Shown here one piece after another: positions 22,023 through 33,080 of a stretch of DNA of 64,000 bases. Position 1 is the first letter of the stretch. Each line of letters begins with the position of its first letter. The notes under the pieces are model-generated. The model saw only the letters and a list, made by a program, of their open reading frames with translations, had not been told where the DNA came from and made no database searches. The stretch comes from Rhabditophanes sp. KR3021. Its lineage: Eukaryota > Nematoda > Chromadorea > Rhabditida > Alloionematidae. Where the stretch lies: positions 682,001-746,000 of the forward strand of contig CAUJLY010000003.1 in the NCBI GenBank assembly GCA_963281155.1. Direction: 5' to 3'. The translations under genes were made by a program, and so were the position numbers.

Positions 22023-24450
22023 TTATTTGCGTCTAGATTCCTCATCCTTGGCAACAATAACAATAGTCGAGGTTGAAGAGTCCGATCCATGAACATTGGA
22101 TGAATTGCATCTAAAGGTAGCTCCTGCAGTGTCAGCATCCATCAAAGAGGTATCAAGGAGGAGGTCTCCATTATCAAGGATCTGCAATCATAATAATATA
22201 ATAAATTAGTTTCTTAATTTGATCATGGTTCTGGATCTTTTTTTTAAATTTACTTATAAAAAGAAACCTAATTAGTTTCATTTATTACCAAGATGGATAA
22301 AATAAGGTTGTTAATATTTACATCTATTTTGTTTACTTCGGTTGCTTTGCTGATATGTCTGTATGTGGTGCCTAGTATTTATATGGATTTGAATGATACT
22401 ACGTTGAGTATTGAACGTTCGGTTCATTTGATTAAGGTGTCTACTGATACGGCGTGGTATGATTTAATAGCGGTCCAGAAGGATGTGGCACCTTTTAGAG
22501 TTAGGAAAGCCGTTAAGATGGTTAGGAGGAATAGGAGGAGAAGTAAGATGTTTGAGGATTTGCCGAAGGAATGTTTGTGTGATGAGTGTGATGAGGAGAA
22601 TAAGAATTGTCCTGCAGGGAAGCCGGGTCCTCCTGGAGAGGATGGAGTTGATGGGCAAGACGGCATTCCGGGGATTCCAGGCGTCGATGGGAGTGATGGA
22701 GATGAGGATCTGCCGGAGATTAACAATGACTGCATTCAATGCCCCAAAGGGCCTAGGGGAGAACAAGGTCCACAGGGCAAACCAGGAGTTCAAGGAATAA
22801 ATGGTGCGGCTGGAGAACCTGGCAGACCGGGCCAACCTGGACCTCAGGGAAGTGACGGTGAACCAGGCGATGATGGCTTGCCTGGGTTAAAAGGGTCTGA
22901 TGGTTCGCCTGGTGAACCTGGCAGGAATGGATATTCAACAGTTGGGAAGCCTGGCTTAAGAGGTCCTCGTGGACCTTCTGGAGATGCAGGGGCTCCTGGA
23001 AATACTGGCAACCCTGGAATTCAAGGTCCGAGTGGTAATCCCGGGATGCCTGGTCCAAAAGGACCTCAAGGCCCTTCCGGTTTCAACGGTCACCCTGGAG
23101 TTGAAGGAATGCCTGGATTACCAGGCGGCGACGGAAACTATTGTTCGTGCAATAGAGAATCTAAAATACCCCCTGAAGAAGAAGCCGGCCCGATGTCAGG
23201 AACGGAACAAACTACCACCAAAACCATTACAACATCAAAACCAGAAGAAGAAGCCGGCCCAATGTCAGGATCCGAGCAAACTACTACCAAGTCACCCATC
23301 ATTACAAAAGCTAATCCCGACTCAGCCATCGAATCTGCGCCTATAGGCAAAGAAGAACTACTAAGTACGACGCCCCAAACTAATCCGTACGACAATTCCG
23401 TGGGTGTAAGTCCCAGTGAATCAGAAGCAGCTGCGATAGGACACCTCGAAAGTACAACTATCCTTTCAACGACAACTGAAGAAATCACCACTCCCTCCAC
23501 TACCACTACTACCACAACAACAACCACATTACCTCCAACGACAACTCGCAAAACTAACATCCCTGCCCACATCCCCCCACCAGAATATCATAAAAACCCC
23601 GAAGCTTACCACCTTCCTGAGACAACAACTATACCCGGATATCTTAAAAAAGCTTAATAACTAAAATTAATATAAATATGTTTGTTTTGAATAAAAAGGA
23701 TGTTTTTAATAAATATAGCTCTAAGCTACCATAAGGCCAAAAATGTAAAGCTACCTTCGAGAAGTGAGTGTCATCCACATTGACACCTTGTTCCTTTTCA
23801 TCATCCTCATTTGATAGTAAGTGCCAGGTGTTGGTGGTGTGGGGGAAAGATTTGGATTGACAGGCAAGGGTGACCATGTTGCCGGCTAGTTCCATACGCA
23901 TGGTTGTGAGAGTAGCGATGAATGGAGAGGAGAGTGGAGACTTGGAACGAGAGGGACGAAGGATGCCGGGAATGACGAGAGAGTTGATGAAGCGTTTGGG
24001 GCGTTTGAGAGAGGGACAGGATTTGGTGGAGACGGTGAATGGTTTTGATTTTATCACTTTTCCGGTGCAGGGATTGAAGGCATTCAAGGTGAAAGTGGTT
24101 TTGTCGTCTTCGGCGAAGACTCTGATTCTGTGACGAGTCGATTCCCAGGCGATTTGTTGGTGTTCTCTGTCCATAATTTCGTCCAGTCTTTGGCCAGCTT
24201 TGTTGTCCGAAGATTCGAACAGGATGTCGTTTTGCTTCCAGGAGATTTCGGGCTTAGGAGCAGAGACGATGTTGGATTCGACGAAGCATTGGGAGCCAGT
24301 TTGGATTAAGGTAATAGGTGATTTGTCCGATTCAAATTCAGTAAAAGCAGGTTCCTTGAGAGATTGGCAAATCTCATTCATAAGCTGGGACCTGCCAGCA
24401 GATGAAACAACGATGAATATAGAAAGCAGAAGAAGTACAATCTTGGACAT
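22023..24450 (-). CDS. Secreted two-immunoglobulin-domain protein (ZIG-like) with a nested gene in its intron
   Basis: Exon 1 (23755-24450) and exon 2 (22023-22181) join in phase 0 across a 1573 nt intron, giving about 284 residues. A signal peptide ([19 protein letters not shown]) is followed by an Ig-like domain with Cys in SQCFVESN and [10 protein letters not shown], a linker with basic residues (SLKRPKRF), and a second Ig domain with [10 protein letters not shown] and the closing [19 protein letters not shown] in exon 2. The end is polar (DEESRRK) with no membrane anchor. This matches the architecture of C. elegans ZIG proteins, which maintain neuron position, but the member is not certain. 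A cuticle collagen gene is entirely inside the intron on the opposite strand. An acceptor-like TTCATTTTAG ends 9 nt before the ATG. Confidence 0.8.
22293..23657 (+). CDS. Cuticle collagen with long Thr/Ser-rich C-terminal tail
   Basis: A 454-residue single-exon protein. A membrane or signal helix (residues about 5-28) is followed by a conserved N-domain and a basic cleavage-type motif RRNRRRSK near residue 77, as in nematode cuticle procollagens cut by subtilisin-like enzymes. Cys-rich [13 protein letters not shown] precedes a first Gly-X-Y block ([10 protein letters not shown] onward); CIQCPKG separates it from a longer Gly-X-Y block, which closes with NYCSCN. These Cys pairs would crosslink trimers in the cuticle. 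Unusually, about 160 further residues follow. They include two copies of [10 protein letters not shown](T/S)EQTTTK and a run of Thr (TTTTTTTTT), mucin-like and probably O-glycosylated. The gene is nested in the intron of a two-Ig gene on the other strand. Confidence 0.93.
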   Translation: MDKIRLLIFTSILFTSVALLICLYVVPSIYMDLNDTTLSIERSVHLIKVSTDTAWYDLIAVQKDVAPFRVRKAVKMVRRNRRRSKMFEDLPKECLCDECDEENKNCPAGKPGPPGEDGVDGQDGIPGIPGVDGSDGDEDLPEINNDCIQCPKGPRGEQGPQGKPGVQGINGAAGEPGRPGQPGPQGSDGEPGDDGLPGLKGSDGSPGEPGRNGYSTVGKPGLRGPRGPSGDAGAPGNTGNPGIQGPSGNPGMPGPKGPQGPSGFNGHPGVEGMPGLPGGDGNYCSCNRESKIPPEEEAGPMSGTEQTTTKTITTSKPEEEAGPMSGSEQTTTKSPIITKANPDSAIESAPIGKEELLSTTPQTNPYDNSVGVSPSESEAAAIGHLESTTILSTTTEEITTPSTTTTTTTTTTLPPTTTRKTNIPAHIPPPEYHKNPEAYHLPETTTIPGYLKKA

Positions 24451-25898
24451 GATTAAAATCTAAAATGAATGAATTCCAAATTATTTGGTTTATATATGAA
24501 ATATTTCAGTTCCCGCACGTCACAACTGTGTGGCAGGTGAAAAAAGATTTGTTTAACAAACGAGGAGGATATTTAAAAATTAAATTCTTTTCGAATGACA
24601 TAGAGACTAAAAAAGGATTGGGATGATAAATACGGCACGAATTTTTTATTAGGAATAAATAAATAGACTCCATGGGTAACGTCATAGCAAACACTTTGTG
24701 TCTGATTAAAAAGGATGGACATTTAGTCACAAAAGGGGTAGTGGCTATGAGATTAACACTTTTAATACTTTTACGAGAGGATGATTAAAGATGACTCTCC
24801 GTGTGATCTTATGCAAAAAATGTTTCATTAAGATGTTTCATAAAACAATTTTTGCAGCTAAGCCACATGCTTTTTAATTAAGACCTTTGGTTCCATAGTT
24901 TAAATACATTTATTTATGATTTAATAAAATGTGTGGTTTAAACAAACCGTTTTGCTGATGTAAGAAAAGTATATACTGAAATATGTTTTAAATGATTAAA
25001 AAGTATGTATTACACTGCATTTATATTGAGACGATAATTTCAGGGTACAACCCTTTGAACATTTTAAATGGATTCTGGCAAGTGATTTAAAAATAAATAC
25101 CTACATACATAAATAAATTCGAAGAAAAAGGAAATGTATATATTTAAAAATAAACGAATGGCAAGAATTATCCTTTATTGCACATTTTTTGTCCCGAAGC
25201 CAATCAAGCAAAGAAAAAGGAACAGATAGAAACAATAAATAATGTTAAAACAATATCACTTTACATTTACTTATCTTAAGCCAGAATTTTATTACGATTT
25301 TTAAGACTCTTGGGTGGTGTTACCTCAACATAAAATGAACGACAAAGAGAATAAATAGTGAGATTGAGTAAAAAGATGCTTTTTGACTAGAAGGCATATC
25401 TCGTCAAAATCAACTATTATAGTCTTTTTTTACAAAACAAAAAATTAATCTTTCGCTAACAAAATTGAGGGGTTGTTGAATGTAAAGAACATAAAAAATA
25501 TATTGTTTGTTTGTAAATCTAATAAATCACAATTCATTCCGGGCACGTGTACTTCGAGACTTTACCAAAAAAAGATTTATTTCATCTGACAAGCCGGATG
25601 ATGTTTTTGCCACAAAAAGGCAAAGATTATCTAGGAAATGCTATACTTAATTTAATTCAACGACTTTGATTGCCAAATCTTTCTCTTAATTAGATGACGT
25701 CTTGCTCTTTAATCTGAATCAAAGAAGTTTAATTTATGTATCTTACATGACTTGATACATCAACTCTAATCCAATTATTCAATAAACAAAAAAATATTTA
25801 CAAAAATTTATTTATTATTACACACTTTCTTGATGTAGTAAACATTAGTTCTTCGAATAGTAAGGCAAGATATGAAATAATGTTTTAAAAAAGGCCAG
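24451..25898. other. Intergenic, no gene seen
   Basis: AT-rich 5' flank of the two-Ig gene and 3' flank of zig-8. No supported frame. Confidence 0.4.
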
Positions 25899-28103
25899 TT
25901 AGATGAAAAGAAAGAAAAGGGGTAATATTACTAGGATTAATAACGAAGTATCATGGTAATTCCGCAAACTCGCATTATTAAGGTGTACCGTATGAGCAGC
26001 TTTTGGCAAATTATTTCCTGCGCATGAATATATTCCTGCATCTTCATCTTTTCTGGACAAAACTCTTAGTAAGTATGACATCGAGCCTTCGTTTCCTCCT
26101 TCCGTCCAAACTAAGTATTCTAAAAAGATCCTTTATAAAGAAACTAAATAAAAATGTACTTACTATCCTGCTGGGTCAAGTCCATTGCCTTGTCATTTAA
26201 ACTCCAAATGACTTCATCTTGTTTCGGTGACGCTCCAGACACTGTACAATTTAAGATAAAGTCTGCAGCAACTATTTTAATCGACAAAGTTGTTTTTCTT
26301 TCTAAAATTAGAATAAATAAAATAAATAATTTAATAATTTAAAAAGTGCAAGCAAGGGACATTAGATTTTAGTGGAAAAGGGACAAATTCATGCAGAAAG
26401 CAAATTAAAAAATTTCATACTTTGTGTCAAAGCCATTCCAGCAGTCAAATCATTCGTTATAATTGGTTTCAAAGCTGAAATTTTGATTCATTAGACATTA
26501 GTAGGTACATGTACTTATTGTTGTGCTTAAAAAATGTACGGGAATATTAACTTACGCCTAACTTCTAAATAAACAGGAGACATTAAAGTGTTTGGTTCGG
26601 TGTTGATTTCACAAATATAGCAACCTGTATCTCCAATCTCAGTCCTTCTGATAATAAGAACCCAGTCATTTTCAGTGCGAGGAGAAATTTGGAAACGACC
26701 GTCTGTTGTGAAGGATTTCGAGCCAGCTGTCAGTAGGGTTTTGTCTTTTAAGCGAATCCAAGCAACTATATTGTCTGAATTTGGTGTTATTGAGCAATGG
26801 AGGTAAGCAGGTGAGTTTTCTTCTACTGAGACTATGCGAGGAATTTGTTTGGAATTGGTGGTTCCATCGAAAGCGACGCAACTGTCTTGATCACTTTTTT
26901 TTGATAGGCCTTCTTCATGTTCTAGAAATCATTTTGATTATTTAGTCATTTTTTGTGCTTATTTGACTGTTTATATTTCTACTTATTCAATAACTAATTT
27001 TTGTACCTATTAAATACTCATTTTCTGTACTTCTTTAGTAAATTATTCTGTGCCTTATTAAATAACCAATTTTTTGTGCTTTTAATAACTAATTTTGGGT
27101 CGTCATTAAATAACTCATTTCTGTGTTTGTTCACCGACACATTTTTTGTAATTATTAAATAACAATTTTTTGTGATTACTAAACGCTCTTCCAAGTACCC
27201 CTAAAAATTAATAATTAAATGCCTATTACTCTTCACTTTTTTAGTGTTAAAGTACATATATAAGAGGCTATTACCACATGGTCTACTTTTGATGGCACGA
27301 TTATTCCTTTGACATCAAGTACCGTCAACTGCTCCCCCCAAACAAGTTCATATAAGTTCATATCACCATAAAGAAGTCTATCAAAACATAAAACAAATCC
27401 ACACAACCACTACCCAAGTCAAGTTTTACACAAGCCTTATTAGGTGATATTTATATCCCAAAATATTATCCACATATCAAGATTAAAAGAAACACCCAAA
27501 TTCTATATTATCAATTTCAATTCCCATGCCATACCACTCTTATCATATTAAAACTTTCCCAATTTAGTTTTGCCTTCTCAAACAAAGATCCCCCAACTTG
27601 GTGAAAGGCAACAAGATAATGTCAATCATTTATCTTTTCAATTTAGAAACTTGATATAAACATATATTTTCTTTATAGTACTTAGTAGGCGAGTTAAGTT
27701 TAATTTAGGGTGACTTTTTAAATTGTCAGCTATAAACAATGGGAAGGGTATTTTGGTTAAGGACCTTTTGGATGGAAATTTTGGTTAGTTGATTTAAAAA
27801 AGAAATGACAAAAAGATGTGTTTATGGTGAAGAGTTTGATTATAAAAAAAGTTTAAGCAATTTTTGCTTTTTCCTTTTAAAGTAGTTTATATTTAAGTTT
27901 TAAGAAGTTTATTAGTCCTATAAGTACATGGGAAAGAGACTTAACAGGCTTAGATACTTTGCAAATAAACAAAGGAATCTGTGTGTTAAGACTTTGATTT
28001 TAGACTTACCGTTTAGTATTGAAGCTTTGTGATGTTTTCGTTGATCATTTGTGGAAACAAAGGTAATTAGTAAGCAAATAATCAAAGCTGATAAAATATT
28101 CAT
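25899..28103 (-). CDS. zig-8: ZIG-8-type two-Ig surface protein (DPR-like)
   Basis: Five phase-matched exons, 28010-28103, 26556-26921, 26421-26474, 26164-26301 and 25899-26119, give about 290 residues. A signal peptide (MNILSALIICLLITFVST) is followed by Ig domain 1, with AYLHCSITPNSDNIVAWIRL, the DPR-type strand LLTAGSKSFTTDGRF, and ECL-like closing GDTGCYICEINTEPNTL. Ig domain 2 has FILNCTVSG, VIWSLND and DEDAGIYSCAGNN. A C-terminal hydrophobic stretch (LLILVILPLFFLFI) after a short polar linker suggests a GPI-anchor signal. This closely parallels C. elegans ZIG-8 and insect DPR proteins, which act at neuronal surfaces in recognition and axon maintenance. Intron 1 (about 1.1 kb) carries tandem repeats. 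The acceptor TTATTTTAG lies only 3 nt before the ATG. Confidence 0.88.
26937..27190 (-). repeat. Degenerate repeat of about 27 bp in zig-8 intron 1
   Basis: About nine imperfect copies of a unit like TTAAATAACTCATTTTTTGT read on the plus strand, each with a T-rich run and a TTAAATA-like spacer. The copies are diverged and vary in length. They occupy the acceptor-side end of the long first intron. Confidence 0.6.
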
Positions 28104-29170
28104 TTTCTAAAATAAATTAATAAAAAACTGTTATATGGTCTAAGTTATAAAATAGCTGATTAAGAACACATTGTACAATTCACTAAAAATAATGTCATAC
28201 GAAAGCCTGGATACTATATAATTTGATTGGTTTAGTAAAATTAGAAATAACCTTTTTCGAATGGTTGGGATCCGCCTATAGACGAACTAAGACTAATCCG
28301 TTTACGATGACAGTCCCCTGCTTACCCGTTCCTTAGCTATTATCTTTTAATAAATTTTCAATTTTGTTTGTTTGCATAACTTTTAGACCAAAAAAAGAAG
28401 TAGGAAAGTACAAGTTTTATTAGTAGTCATAACAATAGGATGTCCTTGCTGATCATGGCAATAAAAGTTTATAAAAAGAATAGGATAAGCTTAAAAAGAA
28501 GCACCTCTATTTAAACGACACAATCAAGAAGAATAATAAAAATAGAAAAAAAGAGGTTGACTCCCTTAAGTTAAGATACTCGTGCCTGCTTAAAATAACA
28601 AAAGAAAAAGTAAATGCATGGTGTTGAATAAAAACAGACGTTATTTGTTAATGCATGCTGCAACATGTTAATAAACCACAAAATGACATCCACAGTTAAC
28701 TTCTAATATGTTTATTTAGTTGTAAAAATTAACTAAAATGCCTCGTCCACGGTTCAATTCATCTTCTTTATTACTATCAAAGGGTCTCTCTCATTAACCG
28801 AAGCCCATAAGCATAAATATAATATGTTAAGGGCCCCACTGAATTTTGTCTTCTTCACAAAAGTAGGCTTATATTTCATTTCAGGTTTGTAATTTCAATC
28901 AAGCATGAAAGGATTGAAAGGCAAGATTTATTGTTTTTGGGAAGGGACCTTTTTATTATTGGCCATATGTATGCTTAGAATAATAATATTTGCAATTTTG
29001 TTTTTGTAGATCGTGGAAGTTATTAACATTCTTTGTATACATATATTAAAAAAATACACATTAATCATAATAATATTTGAGCAGCTTTACAATAAAACAT
29101 TATTTGCATTGTTTTAAGCAAGGATATAAAAGAACCTTTCCTGGTCAATATTCTTTTATTGAAGATAGAA
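28104..29170. other. Intergenic between divergent zig-8 and the ShKT gene
   Basis: A shared upstream region for two divergent genes; AT-rich. A TATA-like GATATAAAAG lies about 40 nt before the ShKT start. No gene seen. Confidence 0.4.
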
Positions 29171-29623
29171 ATGATTTATTTTAATTGTATTACAATTATT
29201 TTATTACTTATTGCTAGTAAGCTTTTAAATGGAACAGCTAGATGCAATTATCCCTCCTCGACTGTAGATGATACATGTATTGAGAGCGTAATAGATGAAT
29301 CTACCTTTTATTTATGCCTTGAACCAGTGGCTTTGACTTGTACCAAGAATCCTGTCAATTTGCAATTATATTGCTGTTCAGACTCAGCTTCTGTTAACAA
29401 AGAGGATATAGTAAATGAAATTGATGAGGTTCTTTCTCGAGTAACAGTCGGACCTACTACTTTGCCTACAACTAAGGTGATTCCAGTTAAAATCCATACC
29501 ACTATATCAACTTGTGTCGACAAAGCAGGAAATTGCTATCGAATGCGTTTCCACTGTGATAACCCAGTCTACAAGTTTATCATTCCCCAAGCTTGTAGCA
29601 AGACGTGCAAAATCTGCGTCTAA
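29171..29623 (+). CDS. Secreted protein with C-terminal ShKT domain
   Basis: 150 residues, single exon. The signal peptide MIYFNCITIILLLIASKLLN is followed by a Cys-bearing domain with CNYPSSTVDDTCIE, YLCLEPVALTCTK and LYCCSDS. A Thr/Pro-rich linker (VGPTTLPTTKVIP) then leads to a ShKT module: C-x6-C-x6-C ... C-x3-C-x2-C, visible as CVDKAGNCYRMRFHC and CSKTCKIC. ShKT modules are very common in nematode secreted and cuticle proteins and do not by themselves imply toxicity. Target and function are unknown. Start: the ATG at 29171 opens the signal peptide; the upstream in-frame TTG is not used. Confidence 0.8.
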   Translation: MIYFNCITIILLLIASKLLNGTARCNYPSSTVDDTCIESVIDESTFYLCLEPVALTCTKNPVNLQLYCCSDSASVNKEDIVNEIDEVLSRVTVGPTTLPTTKVIPVKIHTTISTCVDKAGNCYRMRFHCDNPVYKFIIPQACSKTCKICV

Positions 29624-29779
29624 CCATAAATTAACAACACAACATCATAAATTCCAATTTTTATTAAAGTATAAAGTAAAATAAAAATAAAAACTATTAA
29701 AGTTTGCATACATCATGAGAATCTTTACATTATTAAAATTTCGCTTATTAGAAAAAATCCAAAAAAATGTGCGACGCTA

Positions 29780-31227
29780 TTAACCGGTTGGTTGTTCTTT
29801 ATCAATGGCAGAATATTTATTGCATTCGTGAAAGGATAGTTTCCTTCTCGAGGCAGTTCTTCGGAAGTTTCCCAACATTGTTGATCTTTCCTTCCGAATT
29901 ACTTTGGACTTGGATTGGTGGTGATGTTTGTGCTTGGCAAGTTCAGAAGCGTGCTTGGGGTCAAGCATCGTCACGTATTGACTTGGAAGGCAGAATTGCT
30001 TGGAGGTGCTTTGTTCGAAGAAGTTTTTGTAGCCTTGGTCGAGGACGTACATTTCAGAGAAGGATAAGTTGGGGTAAGCGTTTCTTTTCCGATCCATTTC
30101 TCTCAAAGCTTTCGCCCTAAATTAATGAGTTAATTACAAATAACTAAGTTTCATTGAACCTACATTCCCGGTCCGCGTTTTTGTGAAAATTCACAGTAGA
30201 AAATTGGGATCTTATTAGCCATTTCCTTAGTCTTCTTCAGATCTGGGGAAAAGAAAAGTTCTCCTAAACTTGGGGCAGAATAAAAGTTGGTGGCTCCTTT
30301 GATGTGTCCTCCTTCATATTCAAATGGGTACCGACAATCAAGCAAAATATACTTTGAGTCAACTGTCCCAGTCATGGGGTCGATCAAAGATTGCAAAGTT
30401 TCCGGCCCAATACATCCATAAGCAGTGGAAGGGTATTTAGGGTTTTCAACCAATTGGAGCGAGTACTCAAATTCTTTAGTCCCATTGACGAGCGAATCAA
30501 ACTGGATAGACCTGAAATCGGTGTTTGTTTCCTCTAGGCATTTCATACTGAAGGTGCGTCTAGCTTTGGGCGATTCGCCCCGACTCTCAAGTTCTTGGGA
30601 ATTGACAAAGTCTTCTAATCTTTTCCTTTGGTAGATGCATTCGTATTGAAGACTGGTCTGACGTACCATTTGGTTGGTGGCTTCTTTTTTTGGGATGCGT
30701 GCTGAGGGTGGAGTAAAGCAAGTTGAAAGAACGGTCTGTTGTGCTGAGATGGCGTAACTTTCACCATCTCCTGTCCGTACATAATTGATGCTTCTCTCCT
30801 TGACGGTTGTGATTTGCTTATTCTCTACTTTTTGATCATGTTCCCTCTTCTTGACCTTGACTACAGGAGATGCACTTAAAGTTTGCTCCAACGCAGAATG
30901 TCTCCTCTTCCTTTTGACTGTTGCGACGTCCGAAACAAGAGACGTCATTTTATAAGAAGAAATCTCCTCATCCATCATTTCCGAAAAAGAAGTTGCCTCA
31001 GAAGAGAATCCACCAGTAGACGAACAAGACAAGAAGGCGTCGTCCAGGCAAATGCCAGAATCAATTGTTAAGCTGCAATTGGATTCATCTTCCAACTCTA
31101 TTCCATCCTTAAAAGTACACCCACCTCCTAAGTAAATCTCGGACTCGATTGTCAAGCTGCAATTAGAATCTCCATCCTCGGCCAGCTCTATTCTCTCCTT
31201 GAAGGTACTTTCGGCTTGACGTAACAT
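29780..31227 (-). CDS. cdc-25: CDC25 dual-specificity phosphatase
   Basis: Activates cyclin-dependent kinases by removing inhibitory phosphates and drives entry into mitosis or meiosis. Exons 30164-31227 and 29780-30116 join in phase across a 47 nt intron to about 466 residues. The C-terminal rhodanese-type domain has YILLDCRYPFEYEGGHIKGA and the CX5R loop near residue 345, read as FYCEFSQKRGPGM. Catalytic Cys and Arg are kept, while the usual HCEFSSER has Tyr and Gln-Lys variants. MYVLDQGYKNFF is the typical end of the domain. The N-terminal half is disordered, with an internal duplication (two copies of SNCSLTI) and basic clusters (VKRKRRH), likely regulatory and nuclear-localising. An acceptor-like CCACAG lies 21 nt before the ATG. 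The paralogue is not assigned. Confidence 0.93.
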
Positions 31228-31992
31228 TGTTTTCCACAAAAGACTCGTCTGTGGTATTTTAGTAAAATATTAATATTATTTATTAAAAAATAGTATTTTA
31301 ATAATAAGAGGTTTGCCTAAAATGGGTTGAAACACGATCAATGAAGTAAAAGTTAAAAAAAATTAATAAATTAAACGAACGCGAGAAGTAACTGTAGTTA
31401 AAAACATTCGTTTTGAAACGACATCTACCTAGACACATCTCTCACGTAATTTGAAAATGGAGAGACGAGAAGCATACAAGTGATAAGGAGTATGTGCGTA
31501 GGTATGAGTAAGACGAGTCCAGGCATGTAAAAGACAGCCGGAGCAAAAAAAGAGCTGAAGGATAAATGTTATGTCTTCACAAGTACATCTTCATGCTAAG
31601 GTGGGTGTGTACATAACAAGCACCCCACACTCCAATTTTTAAATTGGAACGATGGGGGAGATTTTGACTCTCCGAACGATTTTAATGGGAAATTGGAAAG
31701 ATCAAAAATAGACGGTCTATTAAATATGTGGGGTCTCGCTAATTAAGCGCGCGCCATTTTGTATTGAGTAAATTTGATGAAATTTGTTTGTCTTGTCCTG
31801 AACGGCAAATTGGACAGACAAATCTGAATTTAAAAGAAGTAACCAATTTAATTTGATTATTGATAAATTACCAACTAACACAACAAAACCTAATATCTTC
31901 TTCACCATTATAAAACATAATCATCGATTTAGTCTTATTGCTTTTTATAAAGAAAAATCTCATATTTTACTCGATCACAATAGTGTTGCAAT
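31228..31992. other. Intergenic between divergent CDC25 and membrane-protein genes
   Basis: No gene seen. It contains a palindrome CCAATTTTTAAATTGG near 31632 followed by a G-rich/C-rich short hairpin; function unknown. Confidence 0.4.
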
Positions 31993-32770
31993 ATGTTCAT
32001 TAAGACACCTGTTTACAATGAGACCGACGATACTTTGGAGATATTGAAGTATAAAGGTTCCATCAAGAGATGGTTTGTGGGTTTAAATGTTATTACATTT
32101 GCGGCTATATTTGGTGAACTCTTTTTTGCACTTTTTGTGGGATTTGGTGCGATACCGTTGATTGTCGTTATTGTCATGGAGTATATTTATTTCCTTTCGG
32201 TTTGCAGGAATGGACAGCCAAGTGCAATGAGGGTTTACACGTATTTTCAGGTATTAAGAAGAATGCTCAATTCAAATTAATGTTTTCTTTTAGGTTGCTT
32301 GTACTGTTATGTTTGCGTATCGGGTTATCACGAGCTTCTTACTATTCGAAGGAATCATTCTGGCTCTTTACGCCTTCAGAGCCTTCATAACCTTCTTCAT
32401 TTTCAAATATTATTCCTTATACTTGGAGAAAGTATCTCTAGTCACAAAGAATGCCCAACAACAATCAACCCTCCCACAAGAATCCTTCCTCTCTAAACTG
32501 CGCTCCCAATACAACTCTACTAAGCAAACCCTCCAAACAGCTCAAAAAGTAAGCGCAGTCGTCAACTCCACTTCCGCCCTTTTCGAAACCTCCAAAAAAC
32601 CTCCTCAAAATGATTTACCCACAACTTACTTAGGCCGTGAAAATAAGACCAACAAGTATGGTTTTAACTTCGACGATATTTTTAAAGATCAACCAAAAGT
32701 ACCAAAGCATGACCAAGCTGCCTCCAGTATCAAGAATGGCAAGGATGAATTTATTGAAATTGATATATAA
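31993..32770 (+). CDS. Uncharacterised multi-pass membrane protein
   Basis: Exons 31993-32250 and 32294-32770 join in phase 0 across a 43 nt intron (donor CAG|GTATTA, acceptor TTTTCTTTTAG), giving 244 residues. Hydrophobic segments are WFVGLNVITFAAIFGELFF, LFVGFGAIPLIVVIVMEYIY, a third starting VACTVMFAYRVITSFLLF and IILALYAFRAFITFFIFKYY, so four membrane helices with both ends probably cytosolic. The last 110 residues are soluble and polar, with a helical stretch (LSKLRSQYNSTKQTLQTAQK) and an acidic end (DEFIEIDI). The fold recalls four-helix trafficking proteins, but I see no NPF repeats or other naming motif and do not assign a family. Confidence 0.75.
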
Positions 32771-33080
32771 TTTTATTTGCATCGTATCATAGTACGAATT
32801 TAACCGAATAAAATTGTCGAGTTTAAAATAGAACATTATTTTGTTTCATTATTTAAATGTGTCGTTCAGACATTCAAGTTAGGACCTTTTTTAGAAGTTG
32901 AATCTAATTTTATAATTTAACTCAATATACAATAATTGGCATGGTTGTTTTGTTTAAATAATTTGTTGTCATAAGATGAAATGTATACCTGTTTAGAAGC
33001 ATAATACAAAATATTATTCCAATTTGAAGCGAATAAAGCAATCAGAGTTTAAAGCAAAATTGATTTATTAAAATAACTTA
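32771..33080. other. Intergenic between convergent genes
   Basis: AT-rich 3' flanks of the membrane-protein gene and PIGU, with AATAAA-like motifs on both strands. Nothing else seen. Confidence 0.4.

Noticed and set aside
22424..23572. Several open frames antisense or out of frame to the collagen gene
   Set aside because: They are shadows of the repetitive Gly-X-Y and Thr-rich coding sequence in other frames.
31627..31680. CCAATTTTTAAATTGG palindrome with ATTTTGA between short stems as a small nuclear RNA
   Set aside because: The Sm-like site and stems are too short and no snRNA signature flanks them; a chance hairpin in AT-rich DNA is adequate.
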